A stretch of 10,876 nt of DNA, taken from assembly GCA_031549165.1 (NCBI GenBank), contig JAVBQE010000066.1, positions 1-10,876 of the forward strand. The letters are read 5' to 3'. The translations under genes and the position numbers were made by a program. This stretch comes from Parelusimicrobium sp031549165. GTDB lineage: Bacteria; Elusimicrobiota; Elusimicrobia; Elusimicrobiales; Elusimicrobiaceae. The notes beneath the pieces were generated by a model that saw nothing but the letters and a program-made list of their open reading frames with translations, was not told where the DNA came from and searched no databases. Shown piece after piece: positions 1 to 6,225 of this stretch; the stretch's first letter is position 1, and every line of letters starts with the position of its first letter.

Positions 1-751
1 AGTCCTTGATAAAATGGCAGAAACCAGCGGCCGTCAGCTTATTATGTATGACCAGATAGGCTGCGGCAACTCCTTTGTTGAAGGCCATCCGGAGCTGTTT
101 ACCGCAGAAACATGGATAGCAGAATTTGCCGCGCTTAGAGAATATTTAGGCCTTAAAGAAGTGCATATGTTAGGCCAGTCCTGGGGCGGTATGCTTGCCA
201 TATGGTACGCTATAGAATATAAACCGATGGGCATTAAATCCTATATACTTTCCTCCACATTGTCTTCTGCTACGCTTTGGCAGGAAGAGCAGAAAAGAAG
301 AATTAATTATATGAGCAAAGAAGATAAAAATGCCTTGCTTGGTGCAGAAAAAACGGGTGATTATTCAAATAAAAAATATCTTTATTCGTTAGATAACTTT
401 ATGGAGCGGTATTGCGCAGGGCCGGTTAATGAAGACTCTCCCGCCTGCCTTAAACGGCCCAAAAAATCTGGCAAAGAAGCTTACATAGTCGGCTGGGGGC
501 AGAATGAGTTTTTACCGACCGGCACTTTAGCCGGCTATGAATTTACCGACAGGCTGCACGAGATTAAGGAGCCGTGTTTAATTGTCAGCGGTTCAGAAGA
601 TTTGTCTTCCCCCTATATTTCAAAGATTATGTTTGATTCAATCCCTAATTCTAAGTGGGAGCTATTCCAGTATTCCAGGCACATGCCCTTTGTTGACGAG
701 AACGAAAAATATATTAGAGTGCTAAGCGAATGGCTTGACGAGCACGACTAA
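1..751 (+). CDS. Proline iminopeptidase-family alpha/beta hydrolase (S33), 5' end cut by window
   Basis: This is a serine hydrolase of the alpha/beta fold, most like proline iminopeptidases and related aminopeptidases that remove N-terminal residues from peptides. The frame is open from base 2. The residues before the first ATG (base 14), VLDKMAETSGRQLIMYDQ, continue the family pattern (L..L...GR.VI.YDQ.GCG.S), so the true start and the HGGPG oxyanion loop lie upstream of the window. Counting from the ATG at 14, the nucleophile elbow is GQSWGG (Ser56), the acid is Asp196 in GSEDLSSP and the base is His223 in SRHMPFV, so the triad is complete. Residues 85-170 between strand and acid form the helical cap that sets substrate choice. 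No signal peptide can be judged because the N-terminus is missing. The family is clear; the exact substrate is not, since many homologues act on other amides or esters. Confidence 0.85.
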   Translation, partial: VLDKMAETSGRQLIMYDQIGCGNSFVEGHPELFTAETWIAEFAALREYLGLKEVHMLGQSWGGMLAIWYAIEYKPMGIKSYILSSTLSSATLWQEEQKRRINYMSKEDKNALLGAEKTGDYSNKKYLYSLDNFMERYCAGPVNEDSPACLKRPKKSGKEAYIVGWGQNEFLPTGTLAGYEFTDRLHEIKEPCLIVSGSEDLSSPYISKIMFDSIPNSKWELFQYSRHMPFVDENEKYIRVLSEWLDEHD

Positions 752-841
752 GCTTTCTTTAAGCCCGATAAGTATTCTTGAGGCCGGGAATGATTAATAT
801 ATCTAGTTTCTAGTTTGCGCAGCTGGCGCTCTAAATTCAAT

Positions 842-876
842 ACAAAGACGGAGCTTTTATTATGCTCCGTCTTTGT
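842..876. terminator. Perfect 13-bp hairpin between convergent genes
   Basis: Arms acaaagacggagc (842-854) and gctccgtctttgt (864-876) are perfect inverted repeats around a 9-base loop. The hairpin lies 12 bases beyond the stop of the minus-strand beta-barrel gene and about 90 bases beyond the stop of the plus-strand hydrolase. The genes converge, so it can serve as a shared, two-way terminator. The U-tracts are weak on both sides (cattttggtgttt on +, attgaattta on -), so efficiency is uncertain. Confidence 0.65.
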
Positions 877-887
877 CATTTTGGTGT

Positions 888-1463
888 TTAGAATTTAAAT
901 CTCAACCCTGCTGTTATGCCAAGGTTATAGAGATTTTCTAACCAGGAAGCCGGCGCAAGGATGCTTGAATAATTACCGGCAATTTCAAGCGAGATTTTGT
1001 TAGACATATCAAAATCCAGCCCCAGATAAACAGCATAAGCTAGGTTGTTTTCATCAACGCCGTCTCCGTCAAAGAAACCCCAGCCGGCGCCCGCACCTAC
1101 AAACGGATTAATATTTCTCTTTTTTAAAGGATAATAATAAGCGTTTATAAGAAGCAGTTGTTGTTTGATTTCCGAATCATGCCCAATGTCATGCCCCCAG
1201 ATATTATGCTGGTTGTGATGATCGCCGGAATGATTGTGGGTTTCTATAAATGTATAGGAAATATCCCCTCTAAATCTATCAGAGAAATTATTCCCCACCC
1301 CCAGGCCTAAGCTATAGCCGTCTCCGCCAAAGTCAACCCCCCCGCGTGTAGAGTCCAAACTCATGTTGTTATAGCCGCCGTAAGCTTTTACATACGGGTT
1401 AGACTCCGCGCAGAGTGTTGCAGATGCAAATAACAAACACCCCACTAATACTAGTTTTTTCAT
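888..1463 (-). CDS. Small outer-membrane beta-barrel protein (OmpA/OmpW-like porin fold) with His-rich segment
   Basis: The 191-residue product has a signal peptide (MKKLVLVGCLLFASATLCA, likely cut after Ala19). The rest alternates polar and hydrophobic residues in short beta-strands, with repeated Gly-aromatic motifs (YVKAYGGY, INPFVGAGAGWGFF, LAYAVYLGLDF, GITAGLRFKF). It ends in Phe, the usual terminal residue for BAM-assembled barrels. The size fits an eight-stranded OMP_b-brl-type barrel in the outer membrane. Residues 76-95 hold seven histidines (positions 76, 78, 82, 83, 86, 91, 95) between strands, probably in a loop that could bind metal. The start is supported by a Shine-Dalgarno-like aaaggggg a few bases before the ATG. 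The gene is monocistronic, with a possible promoter at 1584-1592 and a hairpin just after the stop. The function is not known; the barrel fold is inferred from pattern, not from a named family match. Confidence 0.75.
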   Translation of the reverse strand: MKKLVLVGCLLFASATLCAESNPYVKAYGGYNNMSLDSTRGGVDFGGDGYSLGLGVGNNFSDRFRGDISYTFIETHNHSGDHHNQHNIWGHDIGHDSEIKQQLLLINAYYYPLKKRNINPFVGAGAGWGFFDGDGVDENNLAYAVYLGLDFDMSNKISLEIAGNYSSILAPASWLENLYNLGITAGLRFKF

Positions 1464-1583
1464 TTTCTTACCCCCTTTTTTTTATTTTACATCAAACTTT
1501 CCTTTAGAGCAGATAATAAAAGTGAGTAATATCGTGATATAACGTCATTAAAACTGCGTCTAATTTGCCTTTATTGTAGTAAG

Positions 1584-1592
1584 AATATAGCA
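1584..1592 (-). promoter_or_regulatory. Candidate extended -10 for the beta-barrel gene
   Basis: Read on the minus strand this is TGCTATATT, an extended -10 (TGn plus TATATT, one mismatch to TATAAT). Transcription would begin near 1577, giving a leader of about 115 bases before the ATG at 1463. No good -35 is seen at 16-18 bases. The assignment rests on one hexamer plus the TG and on position. Confidence 0.35.
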
Positions 1593-1676
1593 AAAAAAAT
1601 CACGTTTGAGAAATGTATATTTTTATTAGAAAAGGGATAGAGACAGAAAACACGCCTTCTAGGGCGCACAGAATGC

Positions 1677-1713
1677 AAACACCCCGGCGTAAATAATTTT
1701 CGCCGGGGTGTTT
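1677..1713 (-). terminator. Strong GC-rich hairpin after tRNA-Ser
   Basis: Arms aaacaccccggcg (1677-1689) and cgccggggtgttt (1701-1713) pair perfectly over 13 bp with an 11-base loop. The hairpin lies 24 bases past the 3' end of the minus-strand tRNA, so it is the natural terminator of that transcript. After the stem the minus strand reads tttgcattct, a short U-run. The plus strand reads ttttt including stem bases, so it could also work in that direction, although no plus-strand gene needs it here. Confidence 0.7.
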
Positions 1714-1737
1714 TTAACGCTGAGAATAACTAAAATA

Positions 1738-1823
1738 CGGAGAGGGAGAGATTCGAACTCTCGATACCTTTTGGGTATGCAGTCTTTCCAGGACTGTGCC
1801 TTAAACCGCTCGGCCACCTCTCC
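1738..1823 (-). tRNA. tRNA-Ser, anticodon GGA
   Basis: Read on the minus strand, this 86-base gene folds as a class II tRNA. The acceptor arms are GGAGAGG and CCTCTCC, with discriminator G at 1738. The D-arm has the usual GGCCGAGCGGTTTAAGGC form. The anticodon stem CAGTC/GACTG encloses the loop CTGGAAA, giving anticodon GGA, which reads UCC and UCU serine codons. A long variable arm (ATACC...GGTAT) is diagnostic of Ser, and the T-arm is GAGAG-TTCGAAT-CTCTC. The CCA end is not encoded (the next bases are TAT), so it must be added by CCA-adding enzyme. A hairpin 24 bases downstream and an extended -10 about 150 bases upstream frame it as a single-gene transcript. Confidence 0.97.
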
Positions 1824-1839
1824 TTTGCTAAAGCTTTTG

Positions 1840-1927
1840 GGTGATTTTTTATTTTTATTCCCGTTCGGATACTCGGCCCTCCGGGCACTCACGGTATACC
1901 GAACAGGAATAAAAATAAAAAATCCCC
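1840..1927. repeat. 88-bp long imperfect palindrome upstream of tRNA-Ser
   Basis: The outer arm gattttttatttttattcc (1843-1861) is perfectly complementary to 1906-1924. It extends outward by two more pairs past one mismatch (1840-1841 with 1926-1927). Inward, after one mismatch, gttcgg (1863-1868) pairs with ccgaac (1899-1904), then atac (1869-1872) with gtat (1894-1897) past one bulged base. The tip is gccc-tcc-gggc (1876-1886). The arms are AT-rich outside and GC-rich inside. If transcribed, it would form one long hairpin. A further pair ctaaagct (1828-1835) / agctttag (1952-1959) encloses it. It contains no gene: the open frames across it are by-products. It resembles REP- or MITE-like intergenic palindromes, but copies elsewhere cannot be seen from here. 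Confidence 0.8.
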
Positions 1928-1974
1928 GCAAAATCTTTGCAAAGGGTTCTTAGCTTTAGATAAGAACAAAAATA

Positions 1975-1983
1975 ATTATATCA
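1975..1983 (-). promoter_or_regulatory. Candidate extended -10 promoter for tRNA-Ser
   Basis: The minus strand reads TGATATAAT, a perfect extended -10 (TGn-TATAAT). No convincing -35 stands 16-18 bases upstream. Transcription from here would start near 1968 and run through the whole 88-bp palindrome before reaching the tRNA 5' end at 1823. It is the best minus-strand promoter match between the tRNA and hydG. It could instead be chance in AT-rich sequence. Confidence 0.45.
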
Positions 1984-2031
1984 AATTTTTTTATCCTGTG
2001 TTTTCTGCGATAATTCTACTACTTCCAAAAT

Positions 2032-2040
2032 TGCTATCAT
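2032..2040 (+). promoter_or_regulatory. Candidate extended -10 for hydG, implying a leaderless mRNA
   Basis: The sequence TGCTATCAT is an extended -10 with one mismatch to TATAAT. It ends only eight bases before the hydG ATG at 2049, which would place the transcription start at or within a few bases of the start codon. No Shine-Dalgarno sequence precedes that ATG. An alternative is TGCGATAAT at 2006-2014, which would leave a leader of about 30 bases. No good -35 is seen for either. Confidence 0.35.
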
Positions 2041-2048
2041 ATATATAG

Positions 2049-3425
2049 ATGAAGATAGATAATGAGTTGATTTTTTCTCTTCTTAAACGCACTGAGAGCC
2101 CTTCAGATAAGACCATTGATACAATAATCTCTAAAGCTAAAACTTTAGGCGGCCTTAATATGGAAGAAGCGGCTGCGCTTTTGCACGTGTCTGACCCGCA
2201 AAATCTTAATAAAATTTTTGAAGCTGCTGCCTATGTTAAAGAAGAAATTTACGGTAACCGCCTTGTTTTGTTTGCACCTCTTTACATCTCAAATTTATGC
2301 GCTAATGAATGTTTGTACTGCGCTTTTCGCTGTTCTAATAAAGACATTACCCGCCGCGCGCTTTCGCAGGAAGAAATTGTAAAAGAAACGGAAGCTCTTC
2401 TTAAGCAAGGCCACAAGCGCGTACTTTTGGTGGCGGGGGAAAACTACATGGGCGAAGGGTTGGGCTATGTGTGTAACGCCATAGACAGCGTCTACCGCGC
2501 TAACGTAAACGGCCAGACAATCAGGCGCGTTAACATAAATGTTGCTCCGCTGACGGAAGAAGAATTTAGAAAAGTTTCCAAACACAAAATCGGTACTTAC
2601 CAGCTTTTCCAGGAAACATACCACGAGCCGACCTATAAAGAACAGCATATCGCAGGCCCGAAAGCGGACTTTCAGTTCCGCCTAGACGCTATGGAGCGCG
2701 CCATGCGCTCAGGTATCGTAGACGTAGGCATAGGCCCGCTTTTGGGCCTCTATGATTATAAGTTTGAAATTTTAGCCATGTTGGAACACATCGCACATCT
2801 GGAAAAAACATTCGGTGTGGGGCCGCACACAATAAGCGTGCCGCGCATAGAGCCCGCGCAGGGCTCCGCCCTAAGCCTCAACCCGCCTTACAAAGTAAGT
2901 GATGAAGACTTTAAAAAATTAGTAGCCGTTTTACGCTTAACCGTTCCGTACACCGGCATAATTTTATCCACGCGTGAAAGCGCGGCCATGCGTGACGAGC
3001 TTATTAACATGGGCATCAGCCAAATGTCCGCCGGTTCCAAAACCAACCCTGGCGGCTATGAAGAAGAAGCCGCCACATCACAATTCACCCTTTCAGACGA
3101 GCGCACGCTGGAACAGGTGATAGACTCGCTTGCAGATGCGGGCCACATCCCGTCCTTCTGCACAGGCTGTTACCGCCTGGGCCGTGTGGGTAAAGATTTT
3201 ATGGATTTAGCCAAACCCGGCCTTATAAAAACGCATTGCATGCCCAACGCGGTGTTTACATTTGCAGAATATTTAGAAGATTTTGCAGGCCCCGCGCTCA
3301 AAGAAAAAGGTTACAATTTAATAGAAAAAACCATCACCAAAAACCTGCCTGATGACTCTACCAAACAGTTCGTGCGCGCCCGTCTAATAGAAATCAAGAA
3401 TGGCCGCCGTGACATCTACGCTTAA
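2049..3425 (+). CDS. hydG: [FeFe]-hydrogenase H-cluster maturase HydG (radical SAM tyrosine lyase)
   Basis: HydG cleaves tyrosine with S-adenosylmethionine, releasing p-cresol and forming the CO and cyanide ligands of the hydrogenase active-site cluster, in the cytoplasm. The radical SAM motif CX3CX2C is at Cys84, Cys88 and Cys91. The C-terminal CX2CX22C at Cys371, Cys374 and Cys397, which binds HydG's auxiliary iron-sulfur cluster, separates it from the related thiazole enzyme ThiH. At 458 residues it is slightly short at the N-terminus compared with well-known HydG proteins. An in-frame TAG directly precedes the ATG, so no longer start exists. There is no Shine-Dalgarno sequence before the ATG. 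The partners HydE and HydF and any hydrogenase gene are absent from the window. ileS follows after 40 bases with its own likely promoter. Identity is very secure. Confidence 0.97.
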   Translation: MKIDNELIFSLLKRTESPSDKTIDTIISKAKTLGGLNMEEAAALLHVSDPQNLNKIFEAAAYVKEEIYGNRLVLFAPLYISNLCANECLYCAFRCSNKDITRRALSQEEIVKETEALLKQGHKRVLLVAGENYMGEGLGYVCNAIDSVYRANVNGQTIRRVNINVAPLTEEEFRKVSKHKIGTYQLFQETYHEPTYKEQHIAGPKADFQFRLDAMERAMRSGIVDVGIGPLLGLYDYKFEILAMLEHIAHLEKTFGVGPHTISVPRIEPAQGSALSLNPPYKVSDEDFKKLVAVLRLTVPYTGIILSTRESAAMRDELINMGISQMSAGSKTNPGGYEEEAATSQFTLSDERTLEQVIDSLADAGHIPSFCTGCYRLGRVGKDFMDLAKPGLIKTHCMPNAVFTFAEYLEDFAGPALKEKGYNLIEKTITKNLPDDSTKQFVRARLIEIKNGRRDIYA

Positions 3426-3436
3426 AATGCTATAAT
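3409..3436 (+). promoter_or_regulatory. Promoter for the ileS operon overlapping the hydG 3' end
   Basis: The -35 is GTGACA (3409-3414, five of six to consensus), followed by a 16-base spacer and a perfect extended -10 TGCTATAAT (3428-3436). The -35 lies in the last codons of hydG. Transcription would start near 3443, giving a leader of about 23 bases before the ileS ATG. The leader is too short for a T-box, a common control of ileS in other bacteria. This is the best promoter match in the window. Confidence 0.7.
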
Positions 3437-3465
3437 TTATCCATATCCTTTATAGAGAGAATTAT

Positions 3466-6225
3466 ATGTCCAAAAATAAATATTCCGATACAGTTTTACT
3501 GCCCAAAACCAACTTTCCCATGCGCGCGGGCCTTGCGCAAAAAGAGCCTAAAATCTTAGAATTTTGGAACTCTATTAACCTCTATAACGCCGTTATTAAA
3601 AAGCACGAGGGCCAACCCTCTTTTGTGCTCCACGACGGGCCGCCTTACGCTAACGGTCACATACACATCGGCCACGCATTAGACAAAACTCTAAAAGATT
3701 TAGTAGTAAAGTCCCGCGCGATGATGGGCTGCCAAATCAATTATATCCCCGGGTGGGACTGCCACGGTTTACCTATTGAACACGCGCTGATGAAAGAAAA
3801 GAAGATCAGCAAAAAGGATATTCCCGCCGACAAGGTAGCCGCTTTCCGCCAGGAAGCGCGAGATTTTGCGGGCAAATTTATTGGCATACAGAAGGACGAC
3901 TTCTGCCGTTTAGGCGTAATGGGAGATTGGGAAAATTACTACTCCACCATGGCCCCGCGCTACGAGGGCGTTGTGGTATCTGCCTTCTTAGAACTTGTGG
4001 AAAAGGGCTACGTCTACAGAGGCAAAAAAGCCATCTACTGGTGCCCGTGCTGCGAAACCGCCCTTGCCGACGCCGAGACGGAATATAAAGACAAGACCTC
4101 AACCTCCATCTATTTAAAATTTAATTTAGTTGAACTGCTGGAAGGCAAAAAGGCCTCCCTCGTCGTCTGGACCACAACGCCTTGGACAATGCCCGCCAAC
4201 AAAGCCGCAGCAGTAGCTAAGGACGAAAAGTATGCTGTTTTAAAAGTAGGAGAAGAATATTTAGTAGTAGCCGAAAAACTTGCAGACGCATTCCTCAAAA
4301 CCGCAGGCCTTGAAGGCCAAAAAGTAGCCACTGTAGACGGAGAAAAACTTGTAGGCCTTAAATACAAGCACCCGCTTACAGGAGCAGAAAACCCTGTTAT
4401 CTACACAGATTTTGTGGCAATGGACACCGGCGTAGGCATAGTGCACATAGCCCCCGGCCACGGCGAGGACGACTTTTATGCCGGCCTAAATTGGAAGCTG
4501 GACATTTTCTGCCCCGTGGATGAAAAAGGTATTTTTACTAAGGACGCAGGGGAGTTTGCAGGCCAAAATATTTTTGAAGCCAACCCCAAAGTTGTGGCGC
4601 GCTTAAAAGAACTTGGCGCGCTAATTAAAGAAGAAAAGATAGAGCACTCTTATCCGCATTGCTGGCGCTGTAAGCAGCCGGTTATTTTCCGCTCCACAGA
4701 GCAATGGTTTTTAAATATTGAGCACGAAGGCCTGAGAGGCAAAATACTTGAAGAACTTAAAAAGGTAAACTGGTTCCCCGCCGGCGGCATTGAGCGCATA
4801 GGCAGTATGGTTAAGAACCGCCCGGACTGGTGTCTTTCCCGCCAGCGTTTCTGGGGTACGCCCGCCACGATAATTTATTGTAAAGATTGTGGTGAAACGC
4901 AGATGGATAAACCTTTAATAGACCACATCAAAGCGCGCGCACTCGCAGAAGGCTCGGACTTTTGGTTTAAAGAAAGCGTGGAGCAAATAGTCCCTGCAGG
5001 CTATAAATGCAAATGCGGTTCTACAAATTTTAGAAAAGAAACAGACATCTTAGACGTATGGTTGGACGCAGGTATGAGCTGGCGCGCCGTGCTGCAGGAC
5101 AGAGGTGTGGATTACCCCGCAGATGTTTACTCCGAAGGATCAGACCAGCATAGAGGCTGGTTCCAAAGCTCCATAATACCGTCTGTAGCGCTGGAAGGCA
5201 AAAGCCCTTTTAAAAATTTAATGACGCATGGTTTCGTGTTGGACCATCATGGCCACGCCATGCATAAGTCCGCCGGCAATAATGTTTCGCCGCAGGATAT
5301 TATCAATAAATTCGGTGCGGACATTTTAAGGCTCTGGGTAAGCATGTCGGACTTTGCTGACGACGTCAGAATCTCAGACGAAATTTTGCAAGGGCCGATA
5401 GACAGCTACCGCAGGTTTAGAAATACCGTGCGCTACGCGCTGGGCAACCTCTTTGACTATGACCCTTCCGCCCATAAAATGGACGTTAAAGATTTAACCG
5501 AGATGGACCGCTACATGCTGGGCCGTTTGGACGCGCTTACCCACGAAGTGTGGGACGCATATGGTAAGTTTGAGTTTCGCCGCGCGGTGAGAGCGGTGTT
5601 AGACTTTTGTATTTTGGACCTTTCTTCCTTCATGCTTGACGCGTCTAAAGACCGCTTGTATACGCTTGGCGCAAATGCAAAAAGCAGAAGAAGCGCGCAG
5701 AATGTTTTGGCGGAAATTCTTACAACACTTCTTAAACTTATGGCGCCTGCGTTGTCATTTACTTGCGAGGAAGCCTGGCAGGAACTTAAGACCATGCCGC
5801 TGGGCAAAGATTTAGAAGACAGCATTTTCTTAAGCTCATTTCCCAAAAACGCCAGCCTGGCTGAAGACAAAGTACTCTCTGAAAAGTGGGAAAAAATACG
5901 CGCCTTAAGAGAGCGCGTGTTAAAAGAGCTTGAAGTGGCGCGCGAAGCCAAAACCATCGGCTCCTCATTAGAAGCTAAAGTAATTTTCAAAACAAATGAC
6001 GCTTTTGTTAAAGAAAACATAGCCTTACTAAACGAAATTTGCATTGTGTCTGAAACCATCGTAGAAGATGGCGCTGAGACGGCCATTTCCGTAGTGCATG
6101 CGGACGGCGCAAAGTGCCCGCGCTGCTGGCAGTGGAAAAAGGACATAGGTTCTAATGCGAAATTTACAGACATCTGCGGCCGCTGCGCAGACGTATTAGA
6201 AAAAGAGAATATTAATGTTAACTAA
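3466..6225 (+). CDS. ileS: Isoleucyl-tRNA synthetase
   Basis: This class I synthetase charges tRNA-Ile with isoleucine and hydrolyses mischarged Val-tRNA. In order it shows: the HIGH motif (residues 67-70 in GHIHIGH); a zinc-knuckle stretch CPCCETA; the CP1 editing domain with VVWTTTPWTMPANK and DTGVGIVHIAPGHGEDDF; HCWRCKQP; RQRFWGTP; a CX2C/CKCG ribbon insertion; DVWLDAG; the KMSKS equivalent; the anticodon-binding domain; and a C-terminal zinc finger at Cys884, Cys887, Cys904 and Cys907. At 919 residues it has the usual length of the bacterial type with that finger. The KMSKS loop reads AMHKS (598-602), keeping the second Lys. DVWLDAG differs from the more usual DVWFDSG. The ATG has a weak purine-rich site (agagaga) before it. 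The 3' end overlaps lspA by 11 bases, and the ileS-lspA order is seen in many bacteria. Confidence 0.98.
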   Translation: MSKNKYSDTVLLPKTNFPMRAGLAQKEPKILEFWNSINLYNAVIKKHEGQPSFVLHDGPPYANGHIHIGHALDKTLKDLVVKSRAMMGCQINYIPGWDCHGLPIEHALMKEKKISKKDIPADKVAAFRQEARDFAGKFIGIQKDDFCRLGVMGDWENYYSTMAPRYEGVVVSAFLELVEKGYVYRGKKAIYWCPCCETALADAETEYKDKTSTSIYLKFNLVELLEGKKASLVVWTTTPWTMPANKAAAVAKDEKYAVLKVGEEYLVVAEKLADAFLKTAGLEGQKVATVDGEKLVGLKYKHPLTGAENPVIYTDFVAMDTGVGIVHIAPGHGEDDFYAGLNWKLDIFCPVDEKGIFTKDAGEFAGQNIFEANPKVVARLKELGALIKEEKIEHSYPHCWRCKQPVIFRSTEQWFLNIEHEGLRGKILEELKKVNWFPAGGIERIGSMVKNRPDWCLSRQRFWGTPATIIYCKDCGETQMDKPLIDHIKARALAEGSDFWFKESVEQIVPAGYKCKCGSTNFRKETDILDVWLDAGMSWRAVLQDRGVDYPADVYSEGSDQHRGWFQSSIIPSVALEGKSPFKNLMTHGFVLDHHGHAMHKSAGNNVSPQDIINKFGADILRLWVSMSDFADDVRISDEILQGPIDSYRRFRNTVRYALGNLFDYDPSAHKMDVKDLTEMDRYMLGRLDALTHEVWDAYGKFEFRRAVRAVLDFCILDLSSFMLDASKDRLYTLGANAKSRRSAQNVLAEILTTLLKLMAPALSFTCEEAWQELKTMPLGKDLEDSIFLSSFPKNASLAEDKVLSEKWEKIRALRERVLKELEVAREAKTIGSSLEAKVIFKTNDAFVKENIALLNEICIVSETIVEDGAETAISVVHADGAKCPRCWQWKKDIGSNAKFTDICGRCADVLEKENINVN

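Noticed and set aside
14..16. ATG at 14 as the true start of the hydrolase
   Set aside because: The frame is open to the window edge and the preceding residues align with the family. Starting here would remove the HGGPG oxyanion region.
1437..1463. Lipobox LVGC at Cys9 making the beta-barrel protein a lipoprotein
   Set aside because: Only five residues would separate the Lys pair from the Cys region, too short for a signal peptide. The full hydrophobic stretch continues to Ala19 and the protein ends in a barrel-type Phe.
1525..1543. Near-palindrome around taatatcgtgatataa as an operator for the beta-barrel gene
   Set aside because: The arms are only five to six AT-rich bases, not matched to any operator I know, and likely by chance in this composition.
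1659..1953. Two opposed open frames (about 80-90 codons) covering the tRNA-Ser region
   Set aside because: Both run through the tRNA, the terminator or the palindrome. The minus-strand one contains the usual meaningless translation of a tRNA-Ser gene, and neither has a ribosome site.
2049..3425. ThiH (thiamine tyrosine lyase) instead of HydG
   Set aside because: The exact C-terminal CX2CX22C motif is present, which marks HydG, and no thiamine genes are nearby.
3426..3465. T-box or other riboswitch before ileS
   Set aside because: Only 40 bases separate hydG from ileS, they are filled by a promoter and a ribosome site, and there is no specifier stem or terminator.
5511..6173. 220-codon minus-strand open frame inside ileS
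   Set aside because: It lies wholly opposite conserved IleS sequence including the C-terminal zinc finger, and it has low-complexity Ser/Ala-rich translation and no context. It is a by-product of codon use.
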